This document shows, piece by piece, positions 26,279-35,053 of a DNA stretch of 64,000 nucleotides. This DNA is from Sphingopyxis sp. GTDB taxonomy: Bacteria; Pseudomonadota; Alphaproteobacteria; Sphingomonadales; Sphingomonadaceae. A model generated the notes under the pieces. It was not told the origin of the DNA and made no database searches. It saw nothing but the letters and a program-made list of their open reading frames with translations. Location: NCBI GenBank assembly GCA_002733865.1, contig NVXM01000026.1, positions 124,001 to 188,000 of the forward strand, written 5' to 3'. The position numbers and the translations under genes were made by a program. Position 1 is the first letter of the stretch; the number at the start of each line of letters is the position of its first letter.

Positions 26279-27010
26279 TCAGGACGAGGTACTGAACGGC
26301 GTGAAATCGGTATCTTCATCATAGATATCGACGCCCTCGCGCCGTTTCAGCCAGCCGACCACGACATAGGTCACTGGCGTCAGCACCGCCTCCCATGTCA
26401 CCTTCAGCAGCCAGTTTGTGACCATCACGGTAATCACCGCCGAGGTTTCCCACACACCCAGAAAGGCCAGCGGATAGAAGATCAGGCTATCGACCCCCTG
26501 CCCTACAACCGTTGACCCGATCGTGCGCGTCCATAGCGCCTTGCCCTGCGTCCAGACCTTCATCCGCGCCATCACATAGCTGTTGACGAATTCGCCAGCC
26601 CAGAAAGCGACAATCGACGCCGCCACAATGCGAGGCACCTGGCCGAACACGCTTTCATAGGCCGCCTGCCCGTCCCAGCCGTCGGCCGGCGGCAGCGACA
26701 CCACTACCCAGCTCATGAACGCCATGAACAGCAGCGCTGCAAAGCCCGCCCAGATCACTCGCCGCGCCCGCGCATAACCATAGACCTCGGTCAGCACGTC
26801 GCCGATCACATAACCAAGCGGGAAGAAGAGGATCCCAGCCCCGTAGATCCACTGCTCGCCGCTGATCATGATGAAGGTCGGCTTGGCCGCGCCGATCACA
26901 TCGGACAGAAGCAGCACGGTGACAAAGGCCGCCATCACGAAGTCATAATAGCGGAACTGGTGACCAGCCTGGCTGGAAGCGGAGGTCCGCTGGATGAAGC
27001 TGTCTTGCAT
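26279..27010 (-). CDS. yhhQ: Queuosine precursor transporter (YhhQ family)
   Basis: A 243-residue inner-membrane protein of the VUT/YhhQ family with about six helices. Family-like segments are YYDFVMAAFVTVLLLSDVIGAAK, FFPLGYVIGDVLTEVYGY and the later FWAGEFVNSYVMARMKVWTQ. It imports the queuosine precursors preQ0/preQ1 for tRNA modification in E. coli; the same role is inferred here. A monocistronic gene with its start 104 bp from the tRNA-Arg gene. Confidence 0.88.
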   Translation of the reverse strand: MQDSFIQRTSASSQAGHQFRYYDFVMAAFVTVLLLSDVIGAAKPTFIMISGEQWIYGAGILFFPLGYVIGDVLTEVYGYARARRVIWAGFAALLFMAFMSWVVVSLPPADGWDGQAAYESVFGQVPRIVAASIVAFWAGEFVNSYVMARMKVWTQGKALWTRTIGSTVVGQGVDSLIFYPLAFLGVWETSAVITVMVTNWLLKVTWEAVLTPVTYVVVGWLKRREGVDIYDEDTDFTPFSTSS

Positions 27011-27113
27011 CGGCTGATCTTACCTCGGTCCCGAGACAATTCAACAAATATGGCGCCCCGGCCACATCACGGTTTGCAGCCGGTCAAAAGATCGCTAATG
27101 CCCATGAAATCGT

Positions 27114-27190
27114 GCGCCCGTAGCTCATCTGGATAGAGCGCGAGACTTCTAATCTTGAGGCAGCAGGTTCGAGTCCTGCCGGGCGCACCA
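27114..27190 (+). tRNA. tRNA-Arg (TCT)
   Basis: A 77-nt cloverleaf with encoded CCA. Acceptor GCGCCCG pairs with CGGGCGC, the anticodon stem CGAGA pairs with TCTTG, and the loop CTTCTAA carries TCT. It reads AGA codons. The NUDIX gene ends six bases downstream on the other strand. Confidence 0.95.
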
Positions 27191-27195
27191 TTTTC

Positions 27196-28020
27196 CTATT
27201 TTTTGAAACCGCGCTGAACCGCGTCCATTGGTTCCGAGGTGACCGGATAGCCAATACCCTCCGGGATGCACAGATGCATACCGTCCTCGCGCTTCTCCAC
27301 GTTGGGAGAGACCAACACCGACGGATGCTGCTGCACATGCGCCACCGCTTCGTCAAAGGATCCGAATTGCGCCAGCCGCTCCAGATTGCGCTTTGTCGGA
27401 AAGATGATCTTGACCTCGCCGGCTTCGGCCCGATCGAGCACCGATTGCGCATTGCCCCAGAACAGATTGTAATTCTCGGTCTCGTCGACTGTGGCCTCTG
27501 CCTGATGGTCGTCATGGGAGATCATGTAGAATCGCGTGTCAAAAACCCGTTTTTCGGCAAAGGGCGGACACCAGCGCGAAAAGGGAATCAATTTCTCCAG
27601 CTGCAGCTGCCAGTTAAACTGGTTGCAGATATCGGCCAATGTGACTTCGTCGTGCAGCGCCTGCCGCGCTTCCGCGACGCGCTGGGCATCAAGATTGCCG
27701 TCCACAGCCACCGCAATACCGGTTTCCTCGATCGATTCCCGGACCGCTGCGATACGGGCACCATATTCCTCGAAATCATCATGGCCGAGCGCCTTGGCAA
27801 ATTCGAAATCGGCAGCGTCGATTCGACCACCGGGAAAGACCGCCGCACCAGCAGCAAAGACCATTTTGGAAGACCGTTCGACCATCAGCAGATCAGGTGC
27901 GGTACTGCCGGGTTGATCGCGGAATATGACCAGTGTGGCAGCGGGAATCGGCTTTGGCATCGGCTTGCCGGTGATGGCGTCGGTTACCGGTGCTTCGTGA
28001 TTGCTGTGTGGCTTGTTCAT
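27196..28020 (-). CDS. NUDIX hydrolase
   Basis: A 274-residue NUDIX enzyme. The box is split by an insert: GAAVFPGGRID (58-68) is followed after 25 residues by AVRESIEETGI (92-102), giving the required RE..EE.G core. This longer arrangement is like NUDT19/coenzyme A-diphosphatase-type proteins. It should hydrolyse a nucleoside-diphosphate-linked compound in the cytoplasm; the substrate is unknown. The start at 28020 (MNKPHSN) is chosen because residues upstream would read through the tRNA-Pro region. Confidence 0.85.
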   Translation of the reverse strand: MNKPHSNHEAPVTDAITGKPMPKPIPAATLVIFRDQPGSTAPDLLMVERSSKMVFAAGAAVFPGGRIDAADFEFAKALGHDDFEEYGARIAAVRESIEETGIAVAVDGNLDAQRVAEARQALHDEVTLADICNQFNWQLQLEKLIPFSRWCPPFAEKRVFDTRFYMISHDDHQAEATVDETENYNLFWGNAQSVLDRAEAGEVKIIFPTKRNLERLAQFGSFDEAVAHVQQHPSVLVSPNVEKREDGMHLCIPEGIGYPVTSEPMDAVQRGFKK

Positions 28021-28174
28021 AATTTCATATGAACAGCAAGTGGCGGTATTGCAAAGTGTTTTGACCGCCACATTTCCCGGCAAACCGAATGGGCAAGATT
28101 TGAACATCAGCGGGTAGTCCGTGGCTGAACAGGTCAGCCAGACTGCGGTGCGCGAGATACAGAGGGAAAGAAAA

Positions 28175-28251
28175 TGGTCGGGGAGACAAGATTCGAACTT
28201 GCGACCCCCTGTACCCAAAACAGGTGCGCTACCAGGCTGCGCCACTCCCCG
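28175..28251 (-). tRNA. tRNA-Pro (TGG)
   Basis: A 77-nt cloverleaf with encoded CCA. Acceptor CGGGGAG, D-arm TGGCGCAGCCTGGTAGCGCA, and an anticodon loop containing TGG between CCTGT and ACAGG. The sequence is typical for tRNA-Pro. Confidence 0.95.
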
Positions 28252-28355
28252 ACGCGCGCTTCCCCTAGGCGGTGCTTTTCGGAAAAGCAAAGGGTTTTTC
28301 ACGCATCATTTTACCGCTGCCCCGAAGGGCAGCTATTTCCGGCAATATGAAGATA

Positions 28356-28432
28356 TGGTGGGCCCGGAGGGACTCGAACCCCCGACCTAGCCGTTATGAG
28401 CGGCCAGCTCTAACCAACTGAGCTACAGGCCC
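28356..28432 (-). tRNA. tRNA with CAT anticodon, probably tRNA-Ile2
   Basis: A 77-nt cloverleaf with encoded CCA. Acceptor GGGCCTG and anticodon loop CTCATAA (CAT). The body resembles tRNA-Ile(GAT) of alphaproteobacteria more than either Met type, so it is probably the isoleucine tRNA whose C34 is changed to lysidine by TilS to read AUA. A Met elongator identity cannot be excluded from sequence alone. Confidence 0.85.
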
Positions 28433-28543
28433 GTATGAGCAGCTTTTTTCAGGCAAATCTCACTGGGATGGTCCGATAGCGGAAGCTGTGATGATTTGGC
28501 AAGAACGATCAACGCGAATCGTGTCATTGGCCGCAATGATCGG

Positions 28544-29569
28544 CTAAACGCCGCCCGCAGCGGTCATCAATTCGCCGATTTCCAGCGGCCTGACGTTTCT
28601 TGCCTTGAGATGCGCAAGCACATCGCGCCACCAGTCGTAAAATCCGTCCAGATCCGCCTGTGTGCGCACATAGGGCGTGTAACCGGGAGACAAAGAGGGC
28701 GAATGGAAGGAAAAAACCAGCAGCTGCAAGTCATCGTCCAGCGCGACATCGATCGCTTCTTTTGTTTCCCGGGCCGAAATGCCTTCGGGCGTCAGCGGGA
28801 TGCGCTCCAGCATCTTGCTGCGCGACAACAGCGCATTGGCCAGGGGATATTTTTCCATGATCGCTGCGGCAAGCCCCGCTTGCTTGCGCAAAAGCCCCGA
28901 ATAAACCGTGGTGAGCGGCACCTCGAGCAGCCTTTTGTCATCATTCCACCAAAAGGGTTCTGATCCGACCGCCAGAAAATCAGGGCCGCCCTGCTCGCTG
29001 TAATCGAACCTTGGCCGGATACTGCTGTCCAGCACGAAGCCATGCTTTATCAGAAGCTCCATCGTATGCGGTCCCATGCCGTACCGGCCGGCACGAAAAA
29101 TGGTCGGGGCGACACCGATTTTGTCGCAGATCGCATCGCGCAAAATAACAAGTTTCTGCTCTTCCAGCGCTTTCGGCAAATTTCCGGCGAAGCTGTTGTG
29201 AACATTTACTTCTTCTTCGAAAGGCGGATTGACCCACGGATGCAAATGAACACCGACCAGGGCGCTTTGCTCCTCGGTAACGCCTTTCAGAAATGCTGCG
29301 GCCGCGTCATCCTGGATAATCGCATAGTCGACGAAATAGATCGGTTTGACATCATATGTCTCGGCAAATGTCTGAAATTCCTGCAATTTGGCGACCGAGA
29401 CTGTGGTGTGGCCGCTGCTCTGAAAAGGCGCGTTCCAGTCAAATTCTTCTTCGGTGTCGATCGTAATAAGAAACCGTCTGCCAAATTGCTCCGGCCATTG
29501 GACAAGACGATCCGGTTTTCGGATTGTCATCGGCTGATGATCCTGCGCAGAAATCTCCGTCACCTCCAT
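28544..29569 (-). CDS. Polysaccharide deacetylase-like (WalW-type) protein
   Basis: About 341 residues. FLITIDTEEEFDWNAPF near the start resembles the first NodB motif, GVHLHPWVNPPF supplies the paired histidines, TIFRAGRYGMG is the arginine motif and LLVFSFHSPSLSPG the final histidine motif. This layout is that of WalW-like putative deacetylases of surface polysaccharides. Start uncertain: an ATG at 29569 is used, but a TTG at 29608 just after the kinase stop or an ATG at 29530 are possible. It directly follows the degenerate histidine kinase gene, suggesting one transcript. No signal peptide is seen. Confidence 0.78.
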   Translation of the reverse strand: MEVTEISAQDHQPMTIRKPDRLVQWPEQFGRRFLITIDTEEEFDWNAPFQSSGHTTVSVAKLQEFQTFAETYDVKPIYFVDYAIIQDDAAAAFLKGVTEEQSALVGVHLHPWVNPPFEEEVNVHNSFAGNLPKALEEQKLVILRDAICDKIGVAPTIFRAGRYGMGPHTMELLIKHGFVLDSSIRPRFDYSEQGGPDFLAVGSEPFWWNDDKRLLEVPLTTVYSGLLRKQAGLAAAIMEKYPLANALLSRSKMLERIPLTPEGISARETKEAIDVALDDDLQLLVFSFHSPSLSPGYTPYVRTQADLDGFYDWWRDVLAHLKARNVRPLEIGELMTAAGGV

Positions 29570-29609
29570 CTTGCCAAAATCGTCTCGAAACCGATTGAGA
29601 AACCGCAAC

Positions 29610-31283
29610 TTAATCCGATTCCGTTTCTCGAATTTGGATTTTGCTAGTGGTCGCTGCCGGCAGCGTCAAGGCAATGTTGTCGTCGTGGATCGTCAGGGAG
29701 CCGCCCGCGGACTGGGCCAGATTGCGCACCAGACGGAGAGAAAAGCCCAGGCCCAGCAGCGATGATTCGCCGCCCTCGCCTTCGATGCCCTGCGATGGAT
29801 CGAGCAGGATATTTTCCGCCACGCCCTTGATCCGGGACGGCCGCGACAACATGAACTGGTTGGTTGGCTGCAATCCGATTCGCGTCCGCAGTTCACCCTT
29901 CAGGGTCTCTCCGTTCTCGCAGGAGATAATCGCTGCCGACAGCAAGCGCGCATAAATCCGTTCAAGCGATTCGCCGTCCAGAGCAAAGGGGCGCACCGGC
30001 TCGGCCTTGCTGATGTTAAGCTCTACCGATTTGCTTTGCGTCAGTCCTTGCAGGCGTTGACTCATCCGCTCGAACAGCCAATCCGCCTTCGCCGTGCCAC
30101 TGGACTCCGGCAATTGTCCGGAATCCACCTTCACCGCGATGTCGAGATCTTCAAAACCGGCCAGCAACCGCCGCGCTTCATCCATGATATTGCGCGCCAG
30201 CGACCGATATTCGTAAGACGCCGGTCCAAACAGCTGCTGCTCGATGATCTCGCTAAAGCCGATCACTGCATTCAGCGGGGTCCGGAGTTCGTGAATCAGT
30301 TGCTGAAGCTGCTCGCGGCGCTCCACGTCAATGCCGTCATGTCTGGCATCCTCTGCCACGTTCGGCCGGCGCATGATGCCGCGATAGCCTTCGAACCTAC
30401 CGGTTTCTTCGCTGAAATAGGGTATCGCGCTCATGCGCCAGTTGCCGCTGACAATCGCCGCTCCGCAGAGCCGCATGCGAGCATTTTCCATCGGCATCCG
30501 CTGACGGAACGCGGCAGCGCCATATGCATCGGGGCCGGGCCCGTCATCAAAGGCCGGTTGCGCGATTGTAACCCCCACGATAGCCCCTTTTGGCGGCCCC
30601 TCTGTCCAAATGATCGTTCCGGTTTCATCGGTTTCAAAACGAATGGCTTCAAGCGAGTCCATCAACAGGATCGGGCTGCCGTGCTCGTCACTTATTTCGC
30701 TCAGCGGCCCGGCCGACCGGTTTTTCTGATAGTCCGCGATTTTTTCCACCAGCGCACTGATCTGGGATTCAGCGACTCGCTCCGCCGGATCGCCGCGATG
30801 GTCGGCGAGTGGATCTGTTCCAGTTTCTTCTTCGGAGCGGCTATCCTCGATGGCCTCTTCCTCGACGGCCCGCTCATCCGATTCGCCCTGATTGTCCTCT
30901 GAGGCTATGAAACCTTGCGATCGCAAATGCTCCTGCGCACGCTCAGAAAGCCTGGGGAATGCATCGTCATAGATTTCCGGAGAGAGGTCAGCCGCCGCCA
31001 TCGCCGCGTCGCAAATGGCATCGCTATCGGCCGTCAGATAGACCAGTAGCGGAGCAGAGCGCAATCGACCATTGAGCGATTTCACGGCTGCCAGACGATC
31101 CTGTTCGGGAACCCGTTCGTGCAAATCACGCAGCCTTGTAAGACCCGCCTGCACGTCCTGATTAGCCAAATCCCCGGGTTTCTGTGCCAGCAGGTCAATC
31201 ACTTGCCGCCACTGGGTCGCGGCTCCTCGGCCTTCCGGCAGGCTCCCTTTGAGCACGGTGGTCAGACGGTCATCGAAGCGCAA
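29610..31283 (-). CDS. Soluble histidine-kinase-like protein with degenerate ATPase domain
   Basis: A 557-residue protein with no membrane segment. An N-terminal helical part is followed by a very acidic stretch (about 128-170), a PAS-like region (about 200-300), and a clear HisKA domain with LIHELRTPLNAVIGFSEII, H331 being the phospho-acceptor. The C-terminal ATPase-like part is odd: the N-box position reads LERIYARLLSAAI, with R446 and A450 where asparagines are expected, and no DxGxG G1 box is visible, although GLGFSLRLVRNLAQSAGGSL resembles the G2 box. It may not bind ATP normally. The start is the TTG at 31283, which is uncertain. No response regulator is adjacent. Confidence 0.82.
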   Translation of the reverse strand: MRFDDRLTTVLKGSLPEGRGAATQWRQVIDLLAQKPGDLANQDVQAGLTRLRDLHERVPEQDRLAAVKSLNGRLRSAPLLVYLTADSDAICDAAMAAADLSPEIYDDAFPRLSERAQEHLRSQGFIASEDNQGESDERAVEEEAIEDSRSEEETGTDPLADHRGDPAERVAESQISALVEKIADYQKNRSAGPLSEISDEHGSPILLMDSLEAIRFETDETGTIIWTEGPPKGAIVGVTIAQPAFDDGPGPDAYGAAAFRQRMPMENARMRLCGAAIVSGNWRMSAIPYFSEETGRFEGYRGIMRRPNVAEDARHDGIDVERREQLQQLIHELRTPLNAVIGFSEIIEQQLFGPASYEYRSLARNIMDEARRLLAGFEDLDIAVKVDSGQLPESSGTAKADWLFERMSQRLQGLTQSKSVELNISKAEPVRPFALDGESLERIYARLLSAAIISCENGETLKGELRTRIGLQPTNQFMLSRPSRIKGVAENILLDPSQGIEGEGGESSLLGLGFSLRLVRNLAQSAGGSLTIHDDNIALTLPAATTSKIQIRETESD

Positions 31284-31461
31284 TGTGGTATCCCGGAAGT
31301 CGTTGGCTTTTCCAATTGTTAACTGGGCGATAACCCTTTCGGCCTGCTACAGGAAGCAGTGAAAATCTCTCGTCACAATGTGGGACAAAGGAGAAAGCAT
31401 TGCTTGCCGCCCTTATTATATTATAACGATCAAATGACTCGCGAACGGATATTACATTTCT

Positions 31462-31935
31462 ATGGCTGACACAAACCTTGACGAAATCGATCTGAAAATC
31501 CTGCAACGGCTGCAGGACGACGGGCGGGTTACCAATGTGGAACTCGCAAACAGCGTTGGCTTGACGGCCCCGCCCTGCCTCCGCCGGATGCGGGCTCTGG
31601 AAGAAGAAGGCGTGATCAATTCTTATCATGCTGCCATTGATCCCGCCAAAATGGGTTACACCATCACGGTGTTCGCGATGGTCAGCCTGAAAAGTCAGGC
31701 CGAAGCGGATCTGCAAGCGTTTGAAGATCATGTGCAAAAACTTCCAGAAGTGCGCGAATGCTATATGTTGAACGGTGAAATCGATTTTATATTGAAGGTG
31801 GTAGCAAAAGACCTTCAACAATTTCAAAGTTTTTTGACCAGCCAGCTAACCTCTGCACCCAATGTGGCCAGCGTTAAGACGTCGCTTACCATCCGGTCGG
31901 CCAAGCATCTGCCCGGCGTCCCGATTCAGGAATAA
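31462..31935 (+). CDS. Lrp/AsnC family transcriptional regulator
   Basis: A 157-residue feast/famine regulator. N-terminal helix-turn-helix: LDEIDLKILQRLQDDGRVTN through VGLTAPPCLRRMRALEEEGVI (about 4-55), then the RAM ligand-binding domain (GYTITVFAMVSL to the end). These proteins form octamers and sense amino acids. It stands alone, divergent from the kinase gene and followed by a terminator. Its targets cannot be told from the window. Confidence 0.94.
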   Translation: MADTNLDEIDLKILQRLQDDGRVTNVELANSVGLTAPPCLRRMRALEEEGVINSYHAAIDPAKMGYTITVFAMVSLKSQAEADLQAFEDHVQKLPEVRECYMLNGEIDFILKVVAKDLQQFQSFLTSQLTSAPNVASVKTSLTIRSAKHLPGVPIQE

Positions 31936-31939
31936 AAAA

Positions 31940-31956
31940 GGGCGCCAATGGCGCCC
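31940..31956. terminator. Bidirectional terminator between lrp-type and TPR genes
   Basis: A perfect 7-bp GC-rich stem GGGCGCC/GGCGCCC with a 3-nt loop, preceded by AAAAAA and followed by TCTTCTTAT. It lies four bases after the Lrp-type gene and 27 bases from the end of the convergent TPR gene, so it can serve both. Confidence 0.8.
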
Positions 31957-31983
31957 TCTTCTTATCGTGCAGATCACATATGA

Positions 31984-33288
31984 TCAGCTTGCCGGTTCAG
32001 CGGCCGTCGTGGCTGCTTCCGGTGTCGGCGCTGGTGCCGGAGCGGCTTGCTGCTCAATCCAGGTCTCCCACATCGCCGCCAGCGGTGCGCGCTCCCCGGA
32101 GACCTTGTCAAAGGCCTGCTTCGCCGCCGTCATGTTGCCAGCATAGGCCTGCGCCGTGCCAATTCCGATATAGCCGCGGTTCGCGTCGGCACCCGGCTTG
32201 GTAAGGCCTGCCTCATAAAATGCGACGGCCTTGTCATAGTCTTTATAACCAAGCCAGACATCGGCAAAGTTCATCATCACCGAACTGCTTCCCGAGCCGC
32301 TAACCGCTGAAGGCTGCGAAGGCAATGATGCCCGGTCAGAAGACAGCTGCCGCTCTGCCGGTACCAGCACCTCTGCGATCAGCGGGCTGTCGGCGCTGAT
32401 GACGCCTTTCTGCTTACCTTCATTGAGTACGGCTGCGACTTCACCGAACAGGTTCTTGCGCTGCGCTTCTTCGGCAAATTCCTTGTAGTCGCGCGTCGTT
32501 TTGAGAGCATCGGTCGCTTTCATGAAGCGCAATACTTCAAGGTTCTGGATGCTGTCAGCCTGTGCGGTCCAGCGACTGGCAGCGATCGCGTCGCCCCAGG
32601 AATCGCCGCTCGGATATGCACCAGCCCATTTTGTCGCCCATGTCGCGTAGAGATTCTTGTCCTTGCTCGCCAGAGCGCGATCGCGGGCAAGACGATACCA
32701 GCTCTCAGGAGCCTTCTTGCCAGTGGCATTGACGTTGCTGATAATCTGGTCCCATTTTGCCAAACCTTCCGCAGCCATATTCCGCTTGAAGAATGTCTCG
32801 GCCAGCAAAGGTTCGATATTATTGTCCCGATATCCGAGATCATAGGCTGCCTGAAAATATTTGGCGGCATCTGCCCAGCGCTCTGCGCCATAGGCAAAAT
32901 TACCGGCAAAAAAGTTGAATGCCGGCAATTGCTCGGCACCAGTTTTGCCGCTGTCGAGCGACGCCAGAATGCCTTTTTCCTGCAAAGACGTATCTTTCAG
33001 GGTACCGCCAAGCTGAATCGCCAGCTGTCCCGCGACAAAGCGGTCATCGGGCGCCAGGTTTTCAGCCAGCAGAGCTTCGACCAGCGGCTTCGCGGTAGCT
33101 GGCGTTTCGGTCGCCATAGCTTCCTGGATTGCGGCCACTTTCGGCCTCACTTCCTTGCTGATCTCAAGCTCGCCGCCCTTTTCCTTTTTCTTCTTTGCGG
33201 CATGGGCGTCCTGCGGCAATGCCGTGACAGCTATCGTGCCAGCGGCTGCCAACGCAACGGCCATGGAAAAATGAGATAAAAAACGCAT
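31984..33288 (-). CDS. Exported TPR-like protein of unknown function
   Basis: A 434-residue protein with a signal peptide (SMAVALAAAGTIAVTALPQDAHA) and a lysine run right after it. The rest is alpha-helical with tetratricopeptide-like pairs (WADAAKYFQAAYDLGYRDNN, LAETFFKRNMAAEGLAKWDQ, AVAFYEAGLTKPGADANRGY). The C-terminus is a low-complexity Ala/Pro tail (QQAAPAPAPTPEAATTAAEP). Start at 33288 has GGAGG ten bases upstream. Likely a periplasmic scaffold; no specific partner is visible. Confidence 0.8.
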   Translation of the reverse strand: MRFLSHFSMAVALAAAGTIAVTALPQDAHAAKKKKEKGGELEISKEVRPKVAAIQEAMATETPATAKPLVEALLAENLAPDDRFVAGQLAIQLGGTLKDTSLQEKGILASLDSGKTGAEQLPAFNFFAGNFAYGAERWADAAKYFQAAYDLGYRDNNIEPLLAETFFKRNMAAEGLAKWDQIISNVNATGKKAPESWYRLARDRALASKDKNLYATWATKWAGAYPSGDSWGDAIAASRWTAQADSIQNLEVLRFMKATDALKTTRDYKEFAEEAQRKNLFGEVAAVLNEGKQKGVISADSPLIAEVLVPAERQLSSDRASLPSQPSAVSGSGSSSVMMNFADVWLGYKDYDKAVAFYEAGLTKPGADANRGYIGIGTAQAYAGNMTAAKQAFDKVSGERAPLAAMWETWIEQQAAPAPAPTPEAATTAAEPAS

Positions 33289-33475
33289 GAATATCCTCCG
33301 GATGATTATTATTTGGGAGAAACGGGTTCCCCGGAATATGGTTGCACCACACAGTCTTGGCCCTATTACCAAGCTTTCATCGCTTTTCTAGAGTGAATCC
33401 GCTGAATAGATGTTGAACAGCTGTCTCCCTGATCCGCCAGAGGCTGTTCTGGGCCGTATAAAGAGGTAAAGTCGC

Positions 33476-34234
33476 GTGCTTGCAATCATTTCCCCCGCCA
33501 AATCGCTGGATTTCGAATCCCCAATTCCGGCTGTCCAACCATCAGAAAATCGTTTTTCCGACGAAACGGAAAGACTGGCCAACGCGATCAGCAACCTGAC
33601 CGTCAAGAAGCTGAAATCGATCATGCCGGTCTCGGACAATCTTATCGCTCTGAATCGGCAGCGGTACAGCGCGTTTTTCGATCAGCCGGAACGCCCCGCA
33701 ATCTATGCCTATAATGGTGACGTCTATACCGGATTCGAAGCGGGCAGCGCCGGTGAAGAGACCATGGCATTCGCCCAGGATCATTTGCGGATTCTGTCGG
33801 GCCTTTACGGGCTGCTGCGTCCGCTGGATCCCATCCGCCCGCATCGTCTTGAAATGGGCACAAAATGGGCGCCCCGCTATAATAAGCTGACTGATTTCTG
33901 GAAGGACAAGATTGCCAAGGCGCTGGCCAGCGATCTGGAGCAGATTGGCAGCGAAACCATCGTGAATCTGGCGAGCAACGAATATTGGGCATCAGTAAAA
34001 CCTCATCTGGCAGACCTGCCGGGACGGGTCATCGAAGTTGATTTCCGCAAGGACAGCCCCGATGGCCCCAAGTTCATCAGTTTCGAGGCCAAGCGGGCAC
34101 GGGGCATGATGGCACGCTATATCTGCGAGAACCATCTGACCGACCCGGAAATGCTCAAGGGATTTGACTACGATGGCTACCGGTTTGATGCCGAAAGCAG
34201 CACGGGAGACAATCTCCGCTTCCTTCGCACATGA
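33476..34234 (+). CDS. yaaA: Peroxide stress protein YaaA (DUF328)
   Basis: A 252-residue cytoplasmic protein of the YaaA/UPF0246 family: IISPAKSLDFESP at the start, YNGDVYTGFEA, the highly conserved LRILSGLYGLLRPLDPIRPHRLEMGT, and VNLASNEYWASVKPH. In E. coli YaaA limits intracellular iron and oxidative damage. Translation begins at the GTG at 33476 with AGAGG upstream. Its end overlaps the following SDR gene by four bases (ATGA). Confidence 0.94.
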   Translation: MLAIISPAKSLDFESPIPAVQPSENRFSDETERLANAISNLTVKKLKSIMPVSDNLIALNRQRYSAFFDQPERPAIYAYNGDVYTGFEAGSAGEETMAFAQDHLRILSGLYGLLRPLDPIRPHRLEMGTKWAPRYNKLTDFWKDKIAKALASDLEQIGSETIVNLASNEYWASVKPHLADLPGRVIEVDFRKDSPDGPKFISFEAKRARGMMARYICENHLTDPEMLKGFDYDGYRFDAESSTGDNLRFLRT

Positions 34235-34935
34235 GCGGAAAGACGGCCGTAGTCATCGGTGCGACCGGCGGCATCGGCGCAGCCATCGCTGATGCGCTGG
34301 AAGCCGATGACCGGTTCGACCGCGTGATAAGACTTTCCCGATCCACGGCAAGCCCCGTCTCGCTCGACCTGTACTCGGAGTACAGCATCCGGGATGCCGC
34401 CGCATGGATGAAAGACAATAAGGTCTCGCCATCGCTGGTGTTTGTCGCCACTGGATTGCTGCACGACGGGGAACGAGGGCCTGAAAAAAGTCTCCGCCAG
34501 CTGGATTCCGACTGGCTGGTGCAAAACTATCAGATAAATGCTGTCGGCCCGGCGCTCGTCGCCAAGCATTTTCTGCCGCTGATGGACCGGAACGACAGTA
34601 TAAGATTTGCAGCGCTCTCCGCCCGGGTCGGCAGCATTTCGGACAATCGGCTCGGCGGCTGGTACGGCTATCGGGCATCAAAGGCGGCCCTCAATATGAT
34701 GATCCGCAATCTGTCGATCGAATGGTCCCGCAAGAACGCAAATTCGATCATCGTGGCGCTGCATCCGGGAACCGTGGACACAGCGCTCAGCGAACCGTTC
34801 CAGAGCAATGTCCCCGATGAACAATTATTTAATTCGCCGCGCGCAGCCCGCCAGCTTCTGGACGTCCTGAATGGCCTGAAACCAGCCGATAGCGGCAAAG
34901 TTTTCGCATGGGACGGGACCGAAATCCAACCCTGA
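34231..34935 (+). CDS. SDR-family oxidoreductase (C-factor-like)
   Basis: A 234-residue short-chain dehydrogenase. Cofactor motif VVIGATGGIGAAIADAL (7-23), conserved NAVGP, and the catalytic YRASK in GGWYGYRASKAALNMM, with VALHPGTVDTALSEPF following. The layout resembles the CsgA/C-factor group. It is translationally coupled to yaaA. The substrate is unknown. Confidence 0.88.
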   Translation: MSGKTAVVIGATGGIGAAIADALEADDRFDRVIRLSRSTASPVSLDLYSEYSIRDAAAWMKDNKVSPSLVFVATGLLHDGERGPEKSLRQLDSDWLVQNYQINAVGPALVAKHFLPLMDRNDSIRFAALSARVGSISDNRLGGWYGYRASKAALNMMIRNLSIEWSRKNANSIIVALHPGTVDTALSEPFQSNVPDEQLFNSPRAARQLLDVLNGLKPADSGKVFAWDGTEIQP

Positions 34936-35053
34936 TCCACGAGCGCAATTCGGCGGTGTAATAATAATGTAAAACTGGCCCGAAAGGCTGGCTTTTGCTG
35001 CCTCCTTCCCCTAGAAGAGCCGACAAGAAAAAACCCATAAAAAAGGCCCGTTT

